Shown one piece after another: positions 36,171 through 45,979 of a stretch of DNA of 64,000 nucleotides. The stretch is from the NCBI RefSeq assembly GCF_018588885.1, contig NZ_JAFFIW010000001.1, positions 248,001 to 312,000 of the forward strand, in the 5' to 3' direction. Both the position numbers and the translations under genes were made by a program. Origin of the DNA: Mesorhizobium sp. dw_380 (GTDB taxonomy: Bacteria > Pseudomonadota > Alphaproteobacteria > Rhizobiales > Rhizobiaceae). Each line of letters starts with the position of its first letter. Position 1 is the first letter of the stretch. Under the pieces are notes generated by a model. It was not told the DNA's origin and did no database searches. It worked only from the letters and a program-made list of their open reading frames with translations.

Positions 36171-36200
36171 ACTTTACAAACTCTTCAATTTCTGTAAAGT
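36171..36200. promoter_or_regulatory. Palindrome upstream of the sugar operon (candidate RpiR operator)
   Basis: Perfect 8-bp arms actttaca (36171-36178) and tgtaaagt (36193-36200) with a 14-base spacer lie 22 bases before the isomerase ATG. The operon encodes an RpiR regulator at 40854, the most likely binding protein; the assignment is inferred. Confidence 0.5.
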
Positions 36201-36222
36201 TATGAAGGATGAAGGATAGATT

Positions 36223-37212
36223 ATGCCAGCCAACCGTTTCGCCACGCGTCTGAATTCCTTTGCCTCACGGCCACAGGCCGAATGGCCTGATCTCGCTGGC
36301 AAGCCGTCGCTGATGCAGATGGCGGCGCGCGCCGCCAAGGTTGCCGGGTTGACCGATCTTGACCTCAACTTCCCCGACCATGTCGGCGAAAAGCCGGCCG
36401 AAATTGCTCGCAAACTCAGTGATCTCGGCCTGTCCATCAACGGCTTTGCCATGCGCTACTATTCCAATCCGGCCTTTAAGCTGGGCGCCTTCACCAACCC
36501 TGATCCAGCGGTGCGCCGTGAAGCCATCGACATGACCAAGGCCGGCATCGACGCCGTGCGCGAGGCTGGTGCCGGTCTGATGACTTTGTGGCTCGGACAG
36601 GATGGCTTCGACTACGCTTTCCAGGCCGACTATGCAGCGCTTTGGCAACACGAAATCGATGGAATTCGTGAAGTGGCAGCGCATGACCCCGGCTGCCAGA
36701 TCAGCCTCGAATACAAACCCAACGAGCCGCGCTCCTACAGCCTGATGCCAGACGCGGCGACGACCCTCTTGGCGATCCGCGATGTCGGCCTGCCCAATCT
36801 CGGAGTCACACTCGACTTCGCCCATGTGCTCTATGCCGACGAGCAGCCGGCCTTTGCCGCAGCCCTCGTAGCGCGCCACAGCAAGCTGCTCGGCGTCCAT
36901 CTCAACGACGGCTACGCCAAGCGAGACGATGGGCTGATGGTCGGCGCGGTGCACACGCTGCAGACCATCGAGTTGCTCAGGCAGATCCGCCGCGACGGCT
37001 ATGCCGGCGCCATCTATTTCGACACGTTTCCGGACATGACCGGGCTCGACCCGGTGCACGAGTGCGAAGTCAACATCGCCACCGTCAAACGCATGCTGCG
37101 CGTCGTTGACCGGATCGACCAGGACAACCGCCTGGCAGCCGCCATGGACAGCCAGGACGCCGTCACATCGCAGGCCATCATCCAGGAAATCATGCTCGGA
37201 CCGGACAGCTGA
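36223..37212 (+). CDS. Sugar isomerase/epimerase (xylose-isomerase-like TIM barrel)
   Basis: This 329-residue protein has the AP_endonuc_2/xylose-isomerase-like TIM-barrel pattern. Probable metal-ligand Glu/Asp/His residues are seen in ISLEYKPNEPRSYSLMPD, NLGVTLDFAHVLYADE and LLGVHLNDGYAKRDDGLMVG. It is the first gene of a six-gene sugar operon (isomerase, binding protein, ATPase, permease, RpiR regulator, PfkB kinase). The substrate is probably a rare sugar or pentulose; it could also be a lyase or epimerase. The start is the ATG at 36223, with AAGGAT sequences upstream. Confidence 0.85.
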   Translation: MPANRFATRLNSFASRPQAEWPDLAGKPSLMQMAARAAKVAGLTDLDLNFPDHVGEKPAEIARKLSDLGLSINGFAMRYYSNPAFKLGAFTNPDPAVRREAIDMTKAGIDAVREAGAGLMTLWLGQDGFDYAFQADYAALWQHEIDGIREVAAHDPGCQISLEYKPNEPRSYSLMPDAATTLLAIRDVGLPNLGVTLDFAHVLYADEQPAFAAALVARHSKLLGVHLNDGYAKRDDGLMVGAVHTLQTIELLRQIRRDGYAGAIYFDTFPDMTGLDPVHECEVNIATVKRMLRVVDRIDQDNRLAAAMDSQDAVTSQAIIQEIMLGPDS

Positions 37213-37256
37213 GGGTCGGCCGAGCCGCTGCCGTTTTTCAACAAGGGAGGAATACA

Positions 37257-38303
37257 ATGAAGTTGCTGCTTGCCACCGCCACACTGATCGCACTGTCGAT
37301 CAGCTCGGCCTTTTCGGCCGATCTTGCGCCGCTCAATTCCGATACCGAGAAGGACCGTATCGACTGGTCGCAGGTCGAGGCCAAATTCGGCGCGTTCCCC
37401 AAGCTGCCCGCTGGCACGAAGGCGGGTGCGGTCTCCAAGACGCTGACCAACGAATACTGGCGCTCGCTGGGCGATGGCTACAAGGCGTTCGGGGAAAAGG
37501 CCGGTGTGCCCGTCGTTTATCAGGCAGCGCAAAGCGAAGGCGACCAGCTCGGCCAGCTTACCATCGCCGAGGGCCTGGTGACGCAGGGCTACAACGTGCT
37601 GCTGGTCTCACCGCAGACGGACTCCAATCTGCAGCCCATCATGGAGCAGGCAAAGGCAGCCAATGTGCCGGTTGTCAACGTCAATGACGCAGTCATCCCG
37701 CAGGCGGAACATTATGTCGGCAACGTCCAGCGCGACAACGGCGTGCGCGTCGCCAAATGGTTCATCAAGAACCGGCCGAACGGCGGCAAGGTCGCCATCG
37801 TGGAGGGCCAGGCCGGCGTCTATGCGGCAGTCCAGCGCACTGACGGCTTCAAATCCACCATCACCGAGGGCGGCAAGTTCGAGGTTGTCGCCAGCGTGCC
37901 CGGCAACTGGGATCGCCAGACTTCCTATGACGCGGCCACCAACATTCTGCAGCAGCACCCCGACCTGATCGGCTTCTATGCCAACAATGACGGCATGGCG
38001 CTGGGCATCGTCGAGGCGGTGAAGGCAGCCGGCCTGCAGGACAAGGTTGCCGTCTTTGGCACTGATGGCATCTCCGATGCCTACGCTTCGATCCGCGCCG
38101 GCGAACTGACCGGCACGGTCGACAGTTTCCCGGTGTTGACCGGTGAAGTCGCGCTCGAAACGGCGTTGCGCCTCGTCGCCGGGCAGAAGCTGCCGCGCGT
38201 TGTCGCCACGCCTCAGGCACTGATCACCAAGGACAATGCCGATCGCTATTCCGGTCCCGATGCACGCAACGCGCTGCTCGAGGACGCGGCCGCCGGCAAC
38301 TGA
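37257..38303 (+). CDS. Sugar ABC transporter substrate-binding protein (RbsB-like)
   Basis: This 348-residue periplasmic binding protein starts MKLLLATATLIALSISSAFSADLAP, a clear Sec signal peptide. The type I periplasmic-binding fold follows (AGAVSKTLTNEYWRSLGDGYKAFGEKAGVPVVYQ, GYNVLLVSPQTDSNLQPIMEQAKAANVPVVNVND, FYANNDGMALGIVEAVKAAGLQDKVAVFGTDG). The ANNDGMA and GTDG segments are sugar-contact regions in RbsB-type proteins. It is the second gene of the sugar operon. Confidence 0.92.
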   Translation: MKLLLATATLIALSISSAFSADLAPLNSDTEKDRIDWSQVEAKFGAFPKLPAGTKAGAVSKTLTNEYWRSLGDGYKAFGEKAGVPVVYQAAQSEGDQLGQLTIAEGLVTQGYNVLLVSPQTDSNLQPIMEQAKAANVPVVNVNDAVIPQAEHYVGNVQRDNGVRVAKWFIKNRPNGGKVAIVEGQAGVYAAVQRTDGFKSTITEGGKFEVVASVPGNWDRQTSYDAATNILQQHPDLIGFYANNDGMALGIVEAVKAAGLQDKVAVFGTDGISDAYASIRAGELTGTVDSFPVLTGEVALETALRLVAGQKLPRVVATPQALITKDNADRYSGPDARNALLEDAAAGN

Positions 38304-38367
38304 AGCACAATGGCACGGTGCCGGCCAGAGCCTCTGACGGCCGGCACCGGTCTGGGAGACCGATCCA

Positions 38368-39879
38368 ATGTCTGTCCGGCTGCAGTTCGACGGCATTTCC
38401 AAGCTGTTTCCGGCCGTCCGGGCGCTCCATGAGGTGTCCTTTTCGGTCGGCGCCGGTGAAATTCATGGCCTGCTCGGCGAGAACGGCGCCGGCAAGTCGA
38501 CGCTGCTGCGCATCCTGTCGGGCGTCTACCGGCCGACGGCGGGAAGCGTCCTGATCGACGGCAAGCCGGTCACGCTAGCCAATCCGGTTGCGGCGCGTGC
38601 GGCGGGCGTGGCCATGATCCATCAGGAACTGCAGCAGGTGCCGCGCCTCAGCGTCGCGCAGAACATGTTTCTCGGTCATCCGCTGACGCGTGGCAGCATA
38701 TTCGTCGCCCGGCGCGAACAGGAGCGCCGCGCCGCCGAGGCTCTGGCGGCCATCGGCCCGTCCATCGATCCAGCGGCACCGCTCAGCACCCTCAAAGTGG
38801 CTCAAAGGCAGATGGTCGAGATCGCCCGCGCGCTGCTCGATCGTGCTAGGATCGTGGCGATGGACGAGCCGACATCGAGCCTTACGCCGAGCGAGTTCGA
38901 GCGTCTAGCCGAAGTCATCAAGGGCCTGGCGCGTGACGGCGTCGCCATCGTCTATGTCTCGCACAAGCTGGACGAGGTGTTCGGTATCTGCCGGCGCGCC
39001 ACCATCATGCGCGACGGTATCGTCGTCGATTCCGTCGATCTGAAAAGCCTCTCGGAAAAGGCGGTCGTGGCGATGATGGTGGGCCGCGAGCTGGCGCAGG
39101 AACAGCACAATTCGCATGCCTCCAGTCAGGTGATGCTGAGCGTGCGAGGCCTCGCTTCTACAAAGGTGCGCGACGTCTCCTTCGATCTGCATCGCGGTGA
39201 GGTGCTGGGCATTGCCGGCCTTGTCGGGTCCGGCCGCACTGAACTGCTGCGGCTTTTGGCCGGCGTCGACCGCGCTACCACCGGTAGCATCGTGATCAAT
39301 GGCAAGGCGATCAAACCTGCCAGCCCGCGCGACGCGATCGCCGCCGGCATCGGACTGGTGCCGGAAGAGCGCAAGCGTGAGGGCATCGTGCCGTTGCGCT
39401 CGATCACCAGCAACATGGCGCTGGCCTCGATGAGCGTGTTCGCGCCACACGGCATCATCGATCATCGCGGGCTGAAGCAGATCGCGGCCGAGAAGATGAA
39501 GCGGGTCAATCTCAGGCCATTTCTGCTCGACCGGCCGATCCGCCTGTTCAGCGGCGGCAACCAGCAGAAGGCGATCATCGGCCGCTGGCTGGCGGCGGGC
39601 ACGCGCATCCTTTTGTTCGACGAGCCGACACGCGGTATCGATGTCGGCGCCAAGGCGGAAATCTACCACCTGATCGAGGAGCTCGCTGCCGAGGGCCATT
39701 CGGTGGTCGTCGTCTCCTCGGAGCTCCCCGAGGTGATCCGGCTCGCCGATCGCGTGCTGGTCATGCGCGACGGCGCCATCGCCGCCGAACTCGGCAGGGC
39801 GGATCTCTCGGAGCAGGCGATCGCCGCGCACGCCATCCCGCAAACCCGAACGCCGGCCGCTGAGCCGGCAAGGCAATAG
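38368..39879 (+). CDS. Sugar ABC transporter ATPase (RbsA-like, duplicated)
   Basis: This 503-residue ATPase contains two NBD halves. The first has the full Walker A (LGENGAGKSTLLRIL) and LSTLKVAQRQMVEIARALLDRARIVAMDEPTSSLT. The second has a degenerate Walker A (LVGSGRTELLRLL) and the signature FSGGNQQKAIIGRWLAAGTRILLFDEPTRGIDVG. This asymmetric pair is normal for RbsA/XylG proteins. It powers import of the sugar bound by the preceding SBP. Confidence 0.95.
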   Translation: MSVRLQFDGISKLFPAVRALHEVSFSVGAGEIHGLLGENGAGKSTLLRILSGVYRPTAGSVLIDGKPVTLANPVAARAAGVAMIHQELQQVPRLSVAQNMFLGHPLTRGSIFVARREQERRAAEALAAIGPSIDPAAPLSTLKVAQRQMVEIARALLDRARIVAMDEPTSSLTPSEFERLAEVIKGLARDGVAIVYVSHKLDEVFGICRRATIMRDGIVVDSVDLKSLSEKAVVAMMVGRELAQEQHNSHASSQVMLSVRGLASTKVRDVSFDLHRGEVLGIAGLVGSGRTELLRLLAGVDRATTGSIVINGKAIKPASPRDAIAAGIGLVPEERKREGIVPLRSITSNMALASMSVFAPHGIIDHRGLKQIAAEKMKRVNLRPFLLDRPIRLFSGGNQQKAIIGRWLAAGTRILLFDEPTRGIDVGAKAEIYHLIEELAAEGHSVVVVSSELPEVIRLADRVLVMRDGAIAAELGRADLSEQAIAAHAIPQTRTPAAEPARQ

Positions 39880-39888
39880 GTGACGGAT

Positions 39889-40857
39889 ATGTCGGACGCT
39901 ACTCTGGTTCAGCCAAGGACCGAATTCCTGCGCGGCTTTTCCATGCGCGATGCCGGCACGCTGATCGGCCTGATTGTCATCCTCGCCGTCTTCGGCGCGC
40001 TGGTGCCCGGCTTCTTCGCCGAGCGCAACCTGATCAACATCCTGCAGCAGTCGAGCATCAACGCCTGCTTGGCGCTGGGCATGACGCAGGTCATCATTTC
40101 CGGCGGCATCGACCTGTCGGTCGGGCCGACGGCGGCGCTCTCGGCCGTCATCTCCGCCTCGATGATGGTTGCCGGCGTCCCATTTCCGCTGGCCGTTGGT
40201 GCGGGCTTCGCCATCGGCCTGCTGTGCGGTCTGGTGAATGGCATCCTTGTCGCCCATGTCGGATTGCAGCCCTTCATCGTCACGCTGGGCACGCTCAGCA
40301 CCTATCGCGCACTGGCGCTGATTTACACAGGCGGCAATCCGGTGCTCGGCCTGCCCGCCGGCTTTCGCGCCATCTTCAACAGCTCGCTGTTCGGCCTGCC
40401 GCTGGCGGTGATCATTGTGGCCTTCGTCGCAATCGCCGCATGGATCGTGCTGAAGAAAACCCCCTTCGGCGAATACCTGCTCGCCGTGGGTGGCAATGAG
40501 GAGGCGGCCTACATTGCCGGCGTGCCGATTGCCCGCACCAAGATCGCCGCCTACATGATCTCCGGCCTGCTAGCAGCGCTTGCGGCGCAAATCCTGATCG
40601 GCCGGCTGGGCGCGGCCGAGCCCATCCTCGGCAATCTCTGGGAGCTTGACGCGATCGCGGCGGCGGCCATCGGCGGAGCGTCGCTGATGGGTGGCAAGGG
40701 CAGCGTCGTCGGCACCATCCTTGGCGCCGTCATCCTCGGTGCGATGCGCAACGGTTTGACGCTGATGAACGTGCAGTCCTTCTATCAGCTTCTGGCAACT
40801 GGTCTTATAATCCTCGCCGCGATGCTTATCGATCGCGTGACGAGGGGGCGTGGATGA
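39889..40857 (+). CDS. Sugar ABC transporter permease (RbsC-like)
   Basis: This 322-residue permease has about eight or more hydrophobic segments and the RbsC hallmarks LGMTQVIISGGIDLSVGPTAALSAVI and the coupling region VGGNEEAAYIAGVPIARTKIAAYMISGLLA. It ends MLIDRVTRGRG. A GTG 9 bases upstream could also initiate. Its stop codon overlaps the RpiR start by 4 bases, indicating coupled translation. Confidence 0.93.
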   Translation: MSDATLVQPRTEFLRGFSMRDAGTLIGLIVILAVFGALVPGFFAERNLINILQQSSINACLALGMTQVIISGGIDLSVGPTAALSAVISASMMVAGVPFPLAVGAGFAIGLLCGLVNGILVAHVGLQPFIVTLGTLSTYRALALIYTGGNPVLGLPAGFRAIFNSSLFGLPLAVIIVAFVAIAAWIVLKKTPFGEYLLAVGGNEEAAYIAGVPIARTKIAAYMISGLLAALAAQILIGRLGAAEPILGNLWELDAIAAAAIGGASLMGGKGSVVGTILGAVILGAMRNGLTLMNVQSFYQLLATGLIILAAMLIDRVTRGRG

Positions 40858-41729
40858 CCTTGAGCGGCCTGGACCTGAAAGCGGTAGGACCGCGCATCCG
40901 CATGATGATGCCGCATCTCACCCCGCTGGAGGCGAAGGTGGTGGAAACCGTCTTCGGCCGGCGCGGCTTTGATGAGAGCATACCGCTGAAGCAGATCGCC
41001 GAGGAGGCCGGAGTATCGGAAGCGATGGTGGTCAAGATCGCCAAGAAGCTCGGTTTCTCCGGCTATCGCGACTTCCGCACCGCCGTCTATGAGTACAGCC
41101 GCCTGCCGACCGCCGAGATGCACCAGGAATTGTCGTCCGACGACAGTTCGGCCGAGATCGTGCAGAAAGTGTTCCGCACCTCGATCCAGGCGCTGGAGGA
41201 GACGCTGGCCATCCTCGACATAGAGGATTTCGACCGCGCCGCCGATCTGCTCTTCCGATCCAAAACCCGCGACTTCTACGGCGTCGGCGGTTCGGCGCAG
41301 ATCGCGCGCGACGTCTCGCACAAATTCCTGCGCATCGGCATCCGCGCATCCGTCTACGACGATTCCCACATGATGCTGATGTCGGCCTCGCTGCTTGGCG
41401 CGGACGACATTGCCGTCGGCTTCTCGCATTCGGGCAACACGTCAGCCGTCATCGATGCCATCCAGCTGGCGCGCAAGAGTGGTGCGCGCACGCTTGCCAT
41501 CACCAATTACGACAACTCGCCTCTGGCGGCGGTCGCCGATATCGTTCTTTGCTCGACCGCCCAGGGGTCACCCCTGATGGGCGAGAATGCGGCGGCGCGC
41601 ATCGCCCAGCTCAACATCCTCGACGCGCTGTTCGTGGCGGTGGCGCAGCGCGATTACCAGTCGGCGGAGCGCAATCTCGGTCGCACCATGTCGGCGGTGG
41701 CATCGAAACGAAAAGACCGGGGCTCATGA
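40854..41729 (+). CDS. RpiR-family transcriptional regulator (HTH_6 + SIS)
   Basis: This 291-residue protein has an RpiR N-terminal helix-turn-helix (LTPLEAKVVETVFGRRGFDESIPLKQIAEEAGVSEAMVVKIAKKLGFSGYRDFRTAV) and a SIS sugar-phosphate-binding domain (DFYGVGGSAQIARDVSHKFLRIGIRASVYDDSHMMLMSASLLGADDIAVGFSHSGNTSAVIDAIQLARKSGARTLAITN). It most likely senses the phosphorylated sugar and controls this operon. It overlaps the permease stop codon by 4 bases and the kinase start by 4 bases. Confidence 0.92.
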   Translation: MTLSGLDLKAVGPRIRMMMPHLTPLEAKVVETVFGRRGFDESIPLKQIAEEAGVSEAMVVKIAKKLGFSGYRDFRTAVYEYSRLPTAEMHQELSSDDSSAEIVQKVFRTSIQALEETLAILDIEDFDRAADLLFRSKTRDFYGVGGSAQIARDVSHKFLRIGIRASVYDDSHMMLMSASLLGADDIAVGFSHSGNTSAVIDAIQLARKSGARTLAITNYDNSPLAAVADIVLCSTAQGSPLMGENAAARIAQLNILDALFVAVAQRDYQSAERNLGRTMSAVASKRKDRGS

Positions 41730-42661
41730 CGCTGCCAACAACACAGCCGGTCACCGTCCTCGGCAGCCTGCATTACGACATCATGGTCGACGCGCCCGAC
41801 CGCCCGCGCAAGGGCGAGACGGTGACCGGCCATGCCTGGCGCCCGAAATGCGGCGGCAAGGGTGGCAATCAGGCGGTCTCAGCGGCGCGGGCCGGCGTAA
41901 GCGCGGCGATGATCGGTGCCGTCGGCGACGATGATTTCGGCACGGCGTTGCTGGCCAATCTCGATCACGCCGGCGTTGACCGACGCTTCGTGCGGGTGGC
42001 GTCGGATGCCGGCTCCGGCATGAGCGTGGCAATCTTCGACGCAGGCGGTGACTATGGCGCGGTGATCGTCTCGGGCAGCAATCTGACGCTCGGCGAAAAG
42101 GACATCGCGGCCGCTTCCGAAGTGGTGACCCAAACGGCGGTGCTCCTGCTGCAGAATGAAGTGCCGGAAGCTGCCAACATTGCCGCCGCACGCGCGGTGA
42201 AGTCACAGGGCGGCCGCGTCGTGCTCAACGCCGCGCCGGCACGCGAGCTCTCCGCCGAGTTGATCGCGCTTGTCGACATTCTCGTGGTTAACGCCATCGA
42301 GGCGGAATTCCTGGCCGGCGTGGCCGTTGTCGAAACCCTCGACGGCGCCGTGCACGCCGCGCGGCGGCTTATCGATCTCTGCCCGGTCGCAATCGTGACT
42401 GCGGGCGCGGATGGTGTCGCGTGCTGCGACCGGCAAGGGGAGGCCTTCGCGTTGCCGGCCATCCCGGTCAAGCTTGTCAGCACGCATGGCGCGGGCGATG
42501 AGTTCGTCGGGGCCCTGGCGGCGTCACTTGCCCGTGGGGAAGGAATGCGAGCGGCCGTCAGGGCCGCCAACGCCGCTTCGGCTTTGCTGGTCTCGACGCC
42601 CGAGGCGGAGCGCCATGGTCTCGGAAGCGCTGATTTTCATCGTGCCGGGGAGCGGCAATAG
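41726..42661 (+). CDS. PfkB-family sugar kinase (ribokinase-like)
   Basis: This 311-residue kinase has the PfkB signatures [20 protein letters not shown] near the N-terminus and [20 protein letters not shown] (signature 2, catalytic Asp in GAGDEF). Its length and the [23 protein letters not shown] start resemble ribokinases. It is the sixth gene of the sugar operon and probably phosphorylates the imported or isomerised sugar. Confidence 0.9.
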   Translation: MTLPTTQPVTVLGSLHYDIMVDAPDRPRKGETVTGHAWRPKCGGKGGNQAVSAARAGVSAAMIGAVGDDDFGTALLANLDHAGVDRRFVRVASDAGSGMSVAIFDAGGDYGAVIVSGSNLTLGEKDIAAASEVVTQTAVLLLQNEVPEAANIAAARAVKSQGGRVVLNAAPARELSAELIALVDILVVNAIEAEFLAGVAVVETLDGAVHAARRLIDLCPVAIVTAGADGVACCDRQGEAFALPAIPVKLVSTHGAGDEFVGALAASLARGEGMRAAVRAANAASALLVSTPEAERHGLGSADFHRAGERQ

Positions 42662-42726
42662 CCGCATATCCTTGCGGCATCGCGCGAATTCCGCTAAGGC
42701 GCGCCTTTGTCGCCGGGAGCATTAGC

Positions 42727-43224
42727 TTGAACGATCAACGCGCCGACGTCGCCATCATCATGGGCAGCCAGTCCGACTGGGCGACGATGCGCCAGGCGGC
42801 CGAGACGCTGGAGGCGCTGGGCGTCCCGCACAAGCGGCTGATCATCTCCGCGCATCGCACACCCGACAGGCTCTATGAGTTCGCCAGGGGCGCCAAGGCC
42901 GCCGGCTACAAGGTGATCATCGCCGGCGCCGGCGGTGCGGCGCACCTGCCCGGCATGACGGCGGCCATGACACCGCTGCCGGTATTTGGCGTCCCGGTGG
43001 AATCGAAGGCGCTGTCGGGACAAGATTCCTTGCTCTCCATCGTCCAGATGCCGGCCGGCATCCCCGTCGGGACGCTGGCCATCGGCAAGGCCGGCGCGGC
43101 CAATGCCGCCCTCCTGGCCGCCGCCGTGCTGGCGCTAAATGACGACGCGCTTGCCCAACGCCTCGATGCCTGGCGTGCCTCGCAGACCGCCAAGGTCGCG
43201 ACTGAGCCGACGGACACGCCGTGA
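42727..43224 (+). CDS. purE: 5-(carboxyamino)imidazole ribonucleotide mutase
   Basis: This 165-residue PurE converts N5-CAIR to CAIR in purine synthesis. It has [25 protein letters not shown] with the active-site His, and [25 protein letters not shown]. It starts at a TTG behind CCGGGAG. The stop codon overlaps the GTG start of purK, so the two form a coupled pair. Confidence 0.95.
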   Translation: MNDQRADVAIIMGSQSDWATMRQAAETLEALGVPHKRLIISAHRTPDRLYEFARGAKAAGYKVIIAGAGGAAHLPGMTAAMTPLPVFGVPVESKALSGQDSLLSIVQMPAGIPVGTLAIGKAGAANAALLAAAVLALNDDALAQRLDAWRASQTAKVATEPTDTP

Positions 43225-44297
43225 GCCTGCCCGCCGGATCGACCATCGGCATCATTGGCGGCGGCCAGCTCGGCCGCATGCTGGCGATGTCAGCCGCCCG
43301 CCTCGGCTACCGCACCGTGGTGCTGGAGCCGCAGCCGGAGTGCCCGGCCGCCCAGGTCGCCAACCGGCAGATTACGTCAGCCTATGATGACCCGGCCGCT
43401 CTTGCCGAACTGGCGGCCGCAAGTTCCGTCGTCACCTACGAGTTCGAGAATGTGCCGGTCGCGGCCGCTGGTGCGCTTGCCGCCGACGTAGCGGTTTATC
43501 CGCCGGCGCGAGCGCTTGACATGGCGCAGGACCGGGTGAGCGAAAAGACATTCCTCAACGGTATCAGCATTGCCACTGCGGATTTCCGTTCGGTCGACAC
43601 TGACGATGAGCTGACGGCGGCGCTGAAGGCATTCGGTGGCAGCGGCATCCTGAAAACGCGGCGCATGGGTTATGACGGCAAGGGCCAGCGCGTGTTCCGC
43701 AACATGGAAACCGGCGGCTTCGCCGGCACCTGCGAGGCGATGGGCAATGTGCCGCTGATCCTCGAAAGCTTAGTACCGTTCGAGCGCGAGATATCCGTGA
43801 TCGCGGCGCGTGGGCTGGACGGGACGGTGGCCGCCTACGATCCGGCCGAGAATGTCCACCGCGACGGCATTCTCCACACCTCGACCGTGCCGGCCGCCAT
43901 CCTGCCCGAGACGGCGGCCGCCGCACGCGCGGAGGCATCGAAGATCCTGTCGGCGCTCGATTATGTCGGCGTCATCGGCGTCGAGTTCTTCGTGCTGGCC
44001 GACGGTTCGCTGCTTGCCAACGAGATCGCGCCACGCGTGCACAATTCCGGCCACTGGACCGAAGCCGCCTGCATCGTTTCGCAGTTCGAACAGCACATCC
44101 GCGCGGTTGCCGGCCTGACGCTCGGCAGTCCGGACCGCCATTCCGATTGCGTGATGGAAAACCTGATCGGCGACGACGTGCTGCGTGTTCCGGAACTGCT
44201 CGCCGAGCCCGATCTGATGCTGCATCTTTACGGCAAGGCGGAGGCGCGGCCCGGCCGCAAGATGGGCCACTTCACCCGCATCAGCCGCCGTACTTGA
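43221..44297 (+). CDS. purK: N5-carboxyaminoimidazole ribonucleotide synthase
   Basis: This 358-residue ATP-grasp enzyme makes N5-CAIR from AIR, bicarbonate and ATP. It has [77 protein letters not shown] and [17 protein letters not shown]. It starts at GTG overlapping the purE stop. The pair is adjacent to, but separate from, the sugar operon. Confidence 0.96.
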   Translation: MSLPAGSTIGIIGGGQLGRMLAMSAARLGYRTVVLEPQPECPAAQVANRQITSAYDDPAALAELAAASSVVTYEFENVPVAAAGALAADVAVYPPARALDMAQDRVSEKTFLNGISIATADFRSVDTDDELTAALKAFGGSGILKTRRMGYDGKGQRVFRNMETGGFAGTCEAMGNVPLILESLVPFEREISVIAARGLDGTVAAYDPAENVHRDGILHTSTVPAAILPETAAAARAEASKILSALDYVGVIGVEFFVLADGSLLANEIAPRVHNSGHWTEAACIVSQFEQHIRAVAGLTLGSPDRHSDCVMENLIGDDVLRVPELLAEPDLMLHLYGKAEARPGRKMGHFTRISRRT

Positions 44298-44311
44298 CCT
44301 CGAAAACGAGC

Positions 44312-44722
44312 CTATTGCACCTCGTCCTCGTCGGGACTGGCGCAGCTCGCATCGCCTTGCTCGCAATTGGAAGAAGCGAGTTGCTTGATGCGCTCATTGG
44401 TCAGCCTGGTCAGGCATTGCGAAACCTCCATCGCGTGGATGGAGCCGCCTGCGCTGGCGGCGGTGGTATCAGCGCATTCGGCGTCACGGAAAGCGATCCA
44501 GGCGCGTTGCGCCGCCTGCAGCGATCTCTTGCCATCGGCATCGTCCGAGCCGATCAGGTTCTGGTAGGCTGTATTGAGCCTGGCGTCGGCGGCCTGGTAG
44601 TCCTCGCCGGCGCAGATGTTCATCATCTGCTGGCCGTCGTCGGAGCGGTCGCATTCCTGGGCGCGCGCGGTTGCGGTCGCCGCCAGGACGACAAGGCAGG
44701 CGGGCAGGAATATTCGGCGCAT
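44312..44722 (-). CDS. LprI-like (DUF1311) secreted protein
   Basis: This 136-residue protein begins with a Sec signal (MRRIFLPACLVVLAATATARAQECDR). The LprI/DUF1311 module follows (ICAGEDYQAADARLNTAYQNLIG...LQAAQRAWIAFRDAECADTTAASAGGSIHAMEVSQCLTRLTNERIKQL), with cysteines likely paired by disulfides. The family includes lysozyme-inhibitor-like proteins. It is placed convergent to purK. The function here is unproven. Confidence 0.85.
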   Translation of the reverse strand: MRRIFLPACLVVLAATATARAQECDRSDDGQQMMNICAGEDYQAADARLNTAYQNLIGSDDADGKRSLQAAQRAWIAFRDAECADTTAASAGGSIHAMEVSQCLTRLTNERIKQLASSNCEQGDASCASPDEDEVQ

Positions 44723-44952
44723 GATCGTCCCCAAATCACTTGAAATACACGGCATCATCCCAGCCCGCCCCTGGCCAGGCAATGCCGCAGGGCCGACATG
44801 GCGGATATTTGATGATATCAGGACGTGGAACACGCTTGCGGTTGACACGGGCAAGGCTCCTCGTTTATGAGCCACCCACAGTTCAAAGGCGCGTCTTCTG
44901 GCGCGCCTTAAAATTTCGACCCGGAAGCGGGTCCACACCGACAGGCAAGACA

Positions 44953-45078
44953 ATGAAGATCAAGAATTCGCTCAAGGCGCTGAAGGCGCGTCATCGCGAC
45001 AACCAGCTGGTTCGCCGCAAGGGCCGCGTCTATATCATCAACAAGACCGCCCCGCGCTACAAGGCGCGCCAGGGCTGA
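44953..45078 (+). CDS. rpmJ: Ribosomal protein bL36
   Basis: The 41-residue protein [41 protein letters not shown] is the cysteine-free L36 of the large subunit, as is usual in alphaproteobacteria. It is followed at once by a strong terminator (45088-45107). It is a single-gene unit. Confidence 0.95.
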   Translation: MKIKNSLKALKARHRDNQLVRRKGRVYIINKTAPRYKARQG

Positions 45079-45087
45079 GCTTTCGGC

Positions 45088-45107
45088 CGGAGGCTTTTTT
45101 GCCTCCG
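45088..45107 (+). terminator. Rho-independent terminator after rpmJ
   Basis: Arms cggaggc (45088-45094) and gcctccg (45101-45107) enclose a TTTTTT loop, with TTT after the stem. It lies 10 bases past the rpmJ stop codon. Confidence 0.7.
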
Positions 45108-45191
45108 TTTGCACGATGCTGTCGCCGGCCCTGCCGGCGCCTCACGCTAAAATCACTTTGATGTTCCGCCGCCCGGGATTAAAGTCGGGCG

Positions 45192-45794
45192 ATGCGGTTT
45201 CTTTTTGCATTTTTGATAGCTTTCCCTGTTTCCGTTGCCATGCCGGCTTGGGCTGCGGACGATCAGCCTGCTCATCCGGCGGCCCCTGAGGTTCCGGCCC
45301 CGCCGGTGACCAAACAGGCCCGGCTCGACAAGCTGTTCACCGACCTCAGGCGCGAGCGCAACGAAAAGGCGGCCGAGCGCATTGCCGGCAACATCTGGAA
45401 CGAGTGGTCCCGGTCCGGCAGCGCCTCCATCGACCTGATGATGCAGTGGTCGCAAAAAGCCATCGAGAACCAGAAATTCGACGTCGCGCTCGATTTCCTC
45501 GATCAGGTGGTGACCTTGCAGCCGACCTACGCCGAAGGCTGGAACCGGCGCGCCACGGTGCATTTCATGATGAAGAACTACGGCAAGTCGATGTCCGACA
45601 TCAATCGCACGCTGCAGCTCGAGCCGCGCCATTTCGGTGCGCTGTCGGGTCTTGCGCAGATCATGGCGCTGACCGGCCACAAGCAGTCGGCGCTCGAGGC
45701 CTGGCAGAAGGTGCTGGCCATCTATCCGATGATGCGCAACGCCCAGGACCAGGTCGCGACACTCTCGGAAGAGCTTGCCGGAGAAGGCATATAA
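45192..45794 (+). CDS. TPR-containing exported protein
   Basis: This 200-residue protein begins with a Sec signal (MRFLFAFLIAFPVSVAMPAWAADD). It carries tetratricopeptide-like helices (VALDFLDQVVTLQPTYAEGWNRRATVHFMMKNYGKSMSDINRTLQLEPRHFGALSGLAQIMALTGHKQSALEAWQKVLAIYPMM), suggesting a periplasmic scaffold. It is followed by inverted and tandem CCTACTG repeats. The partner proteins are unknown. Confidence 0.85.
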   Translation: MRFLFAFLIAFPVSVAMPAWAADDQPAHPAAPEVPAPPVTKQARLDKLFTDLRRERNEKAAERIAGNIWNEWSRSGSASIDLMMQWSQKAIENQKFDVALDFLDQVVTLQPTYAEGWNRRATVHFMMKNYGKSMSDINRTLQLEPRHFGALSGLAQIMALTGHKQSALEAWQKVLAIYPMMRNAQDQVATLSEELAGEGI

Positions 45795-45826
45795 GGCAGT
45801 AGGGAATAGGGAGTAAGGCAGTAGGG
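45794..45826. repeat. Inverted copies of the CCTACTG motif
   Basis: Two copies of aggcagtaggg (45794-45804 and 45816-45826) are the reverse complement of the ccctactgcct junction in the array that follows at 45854. They could pair with it in RNA or single-stranded DNA. Confidence 0.7.
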
Positions 45827-45853
45827 TTGCAGATTGCACGGTGAAACGCAGCC

Positions 45854-45934
<81 letters not shown>

Positions 45935-45979
45935 TTCCCCTCCTCCAGAACTTATCCCTCCCCACCCCCGTATTCCCCC

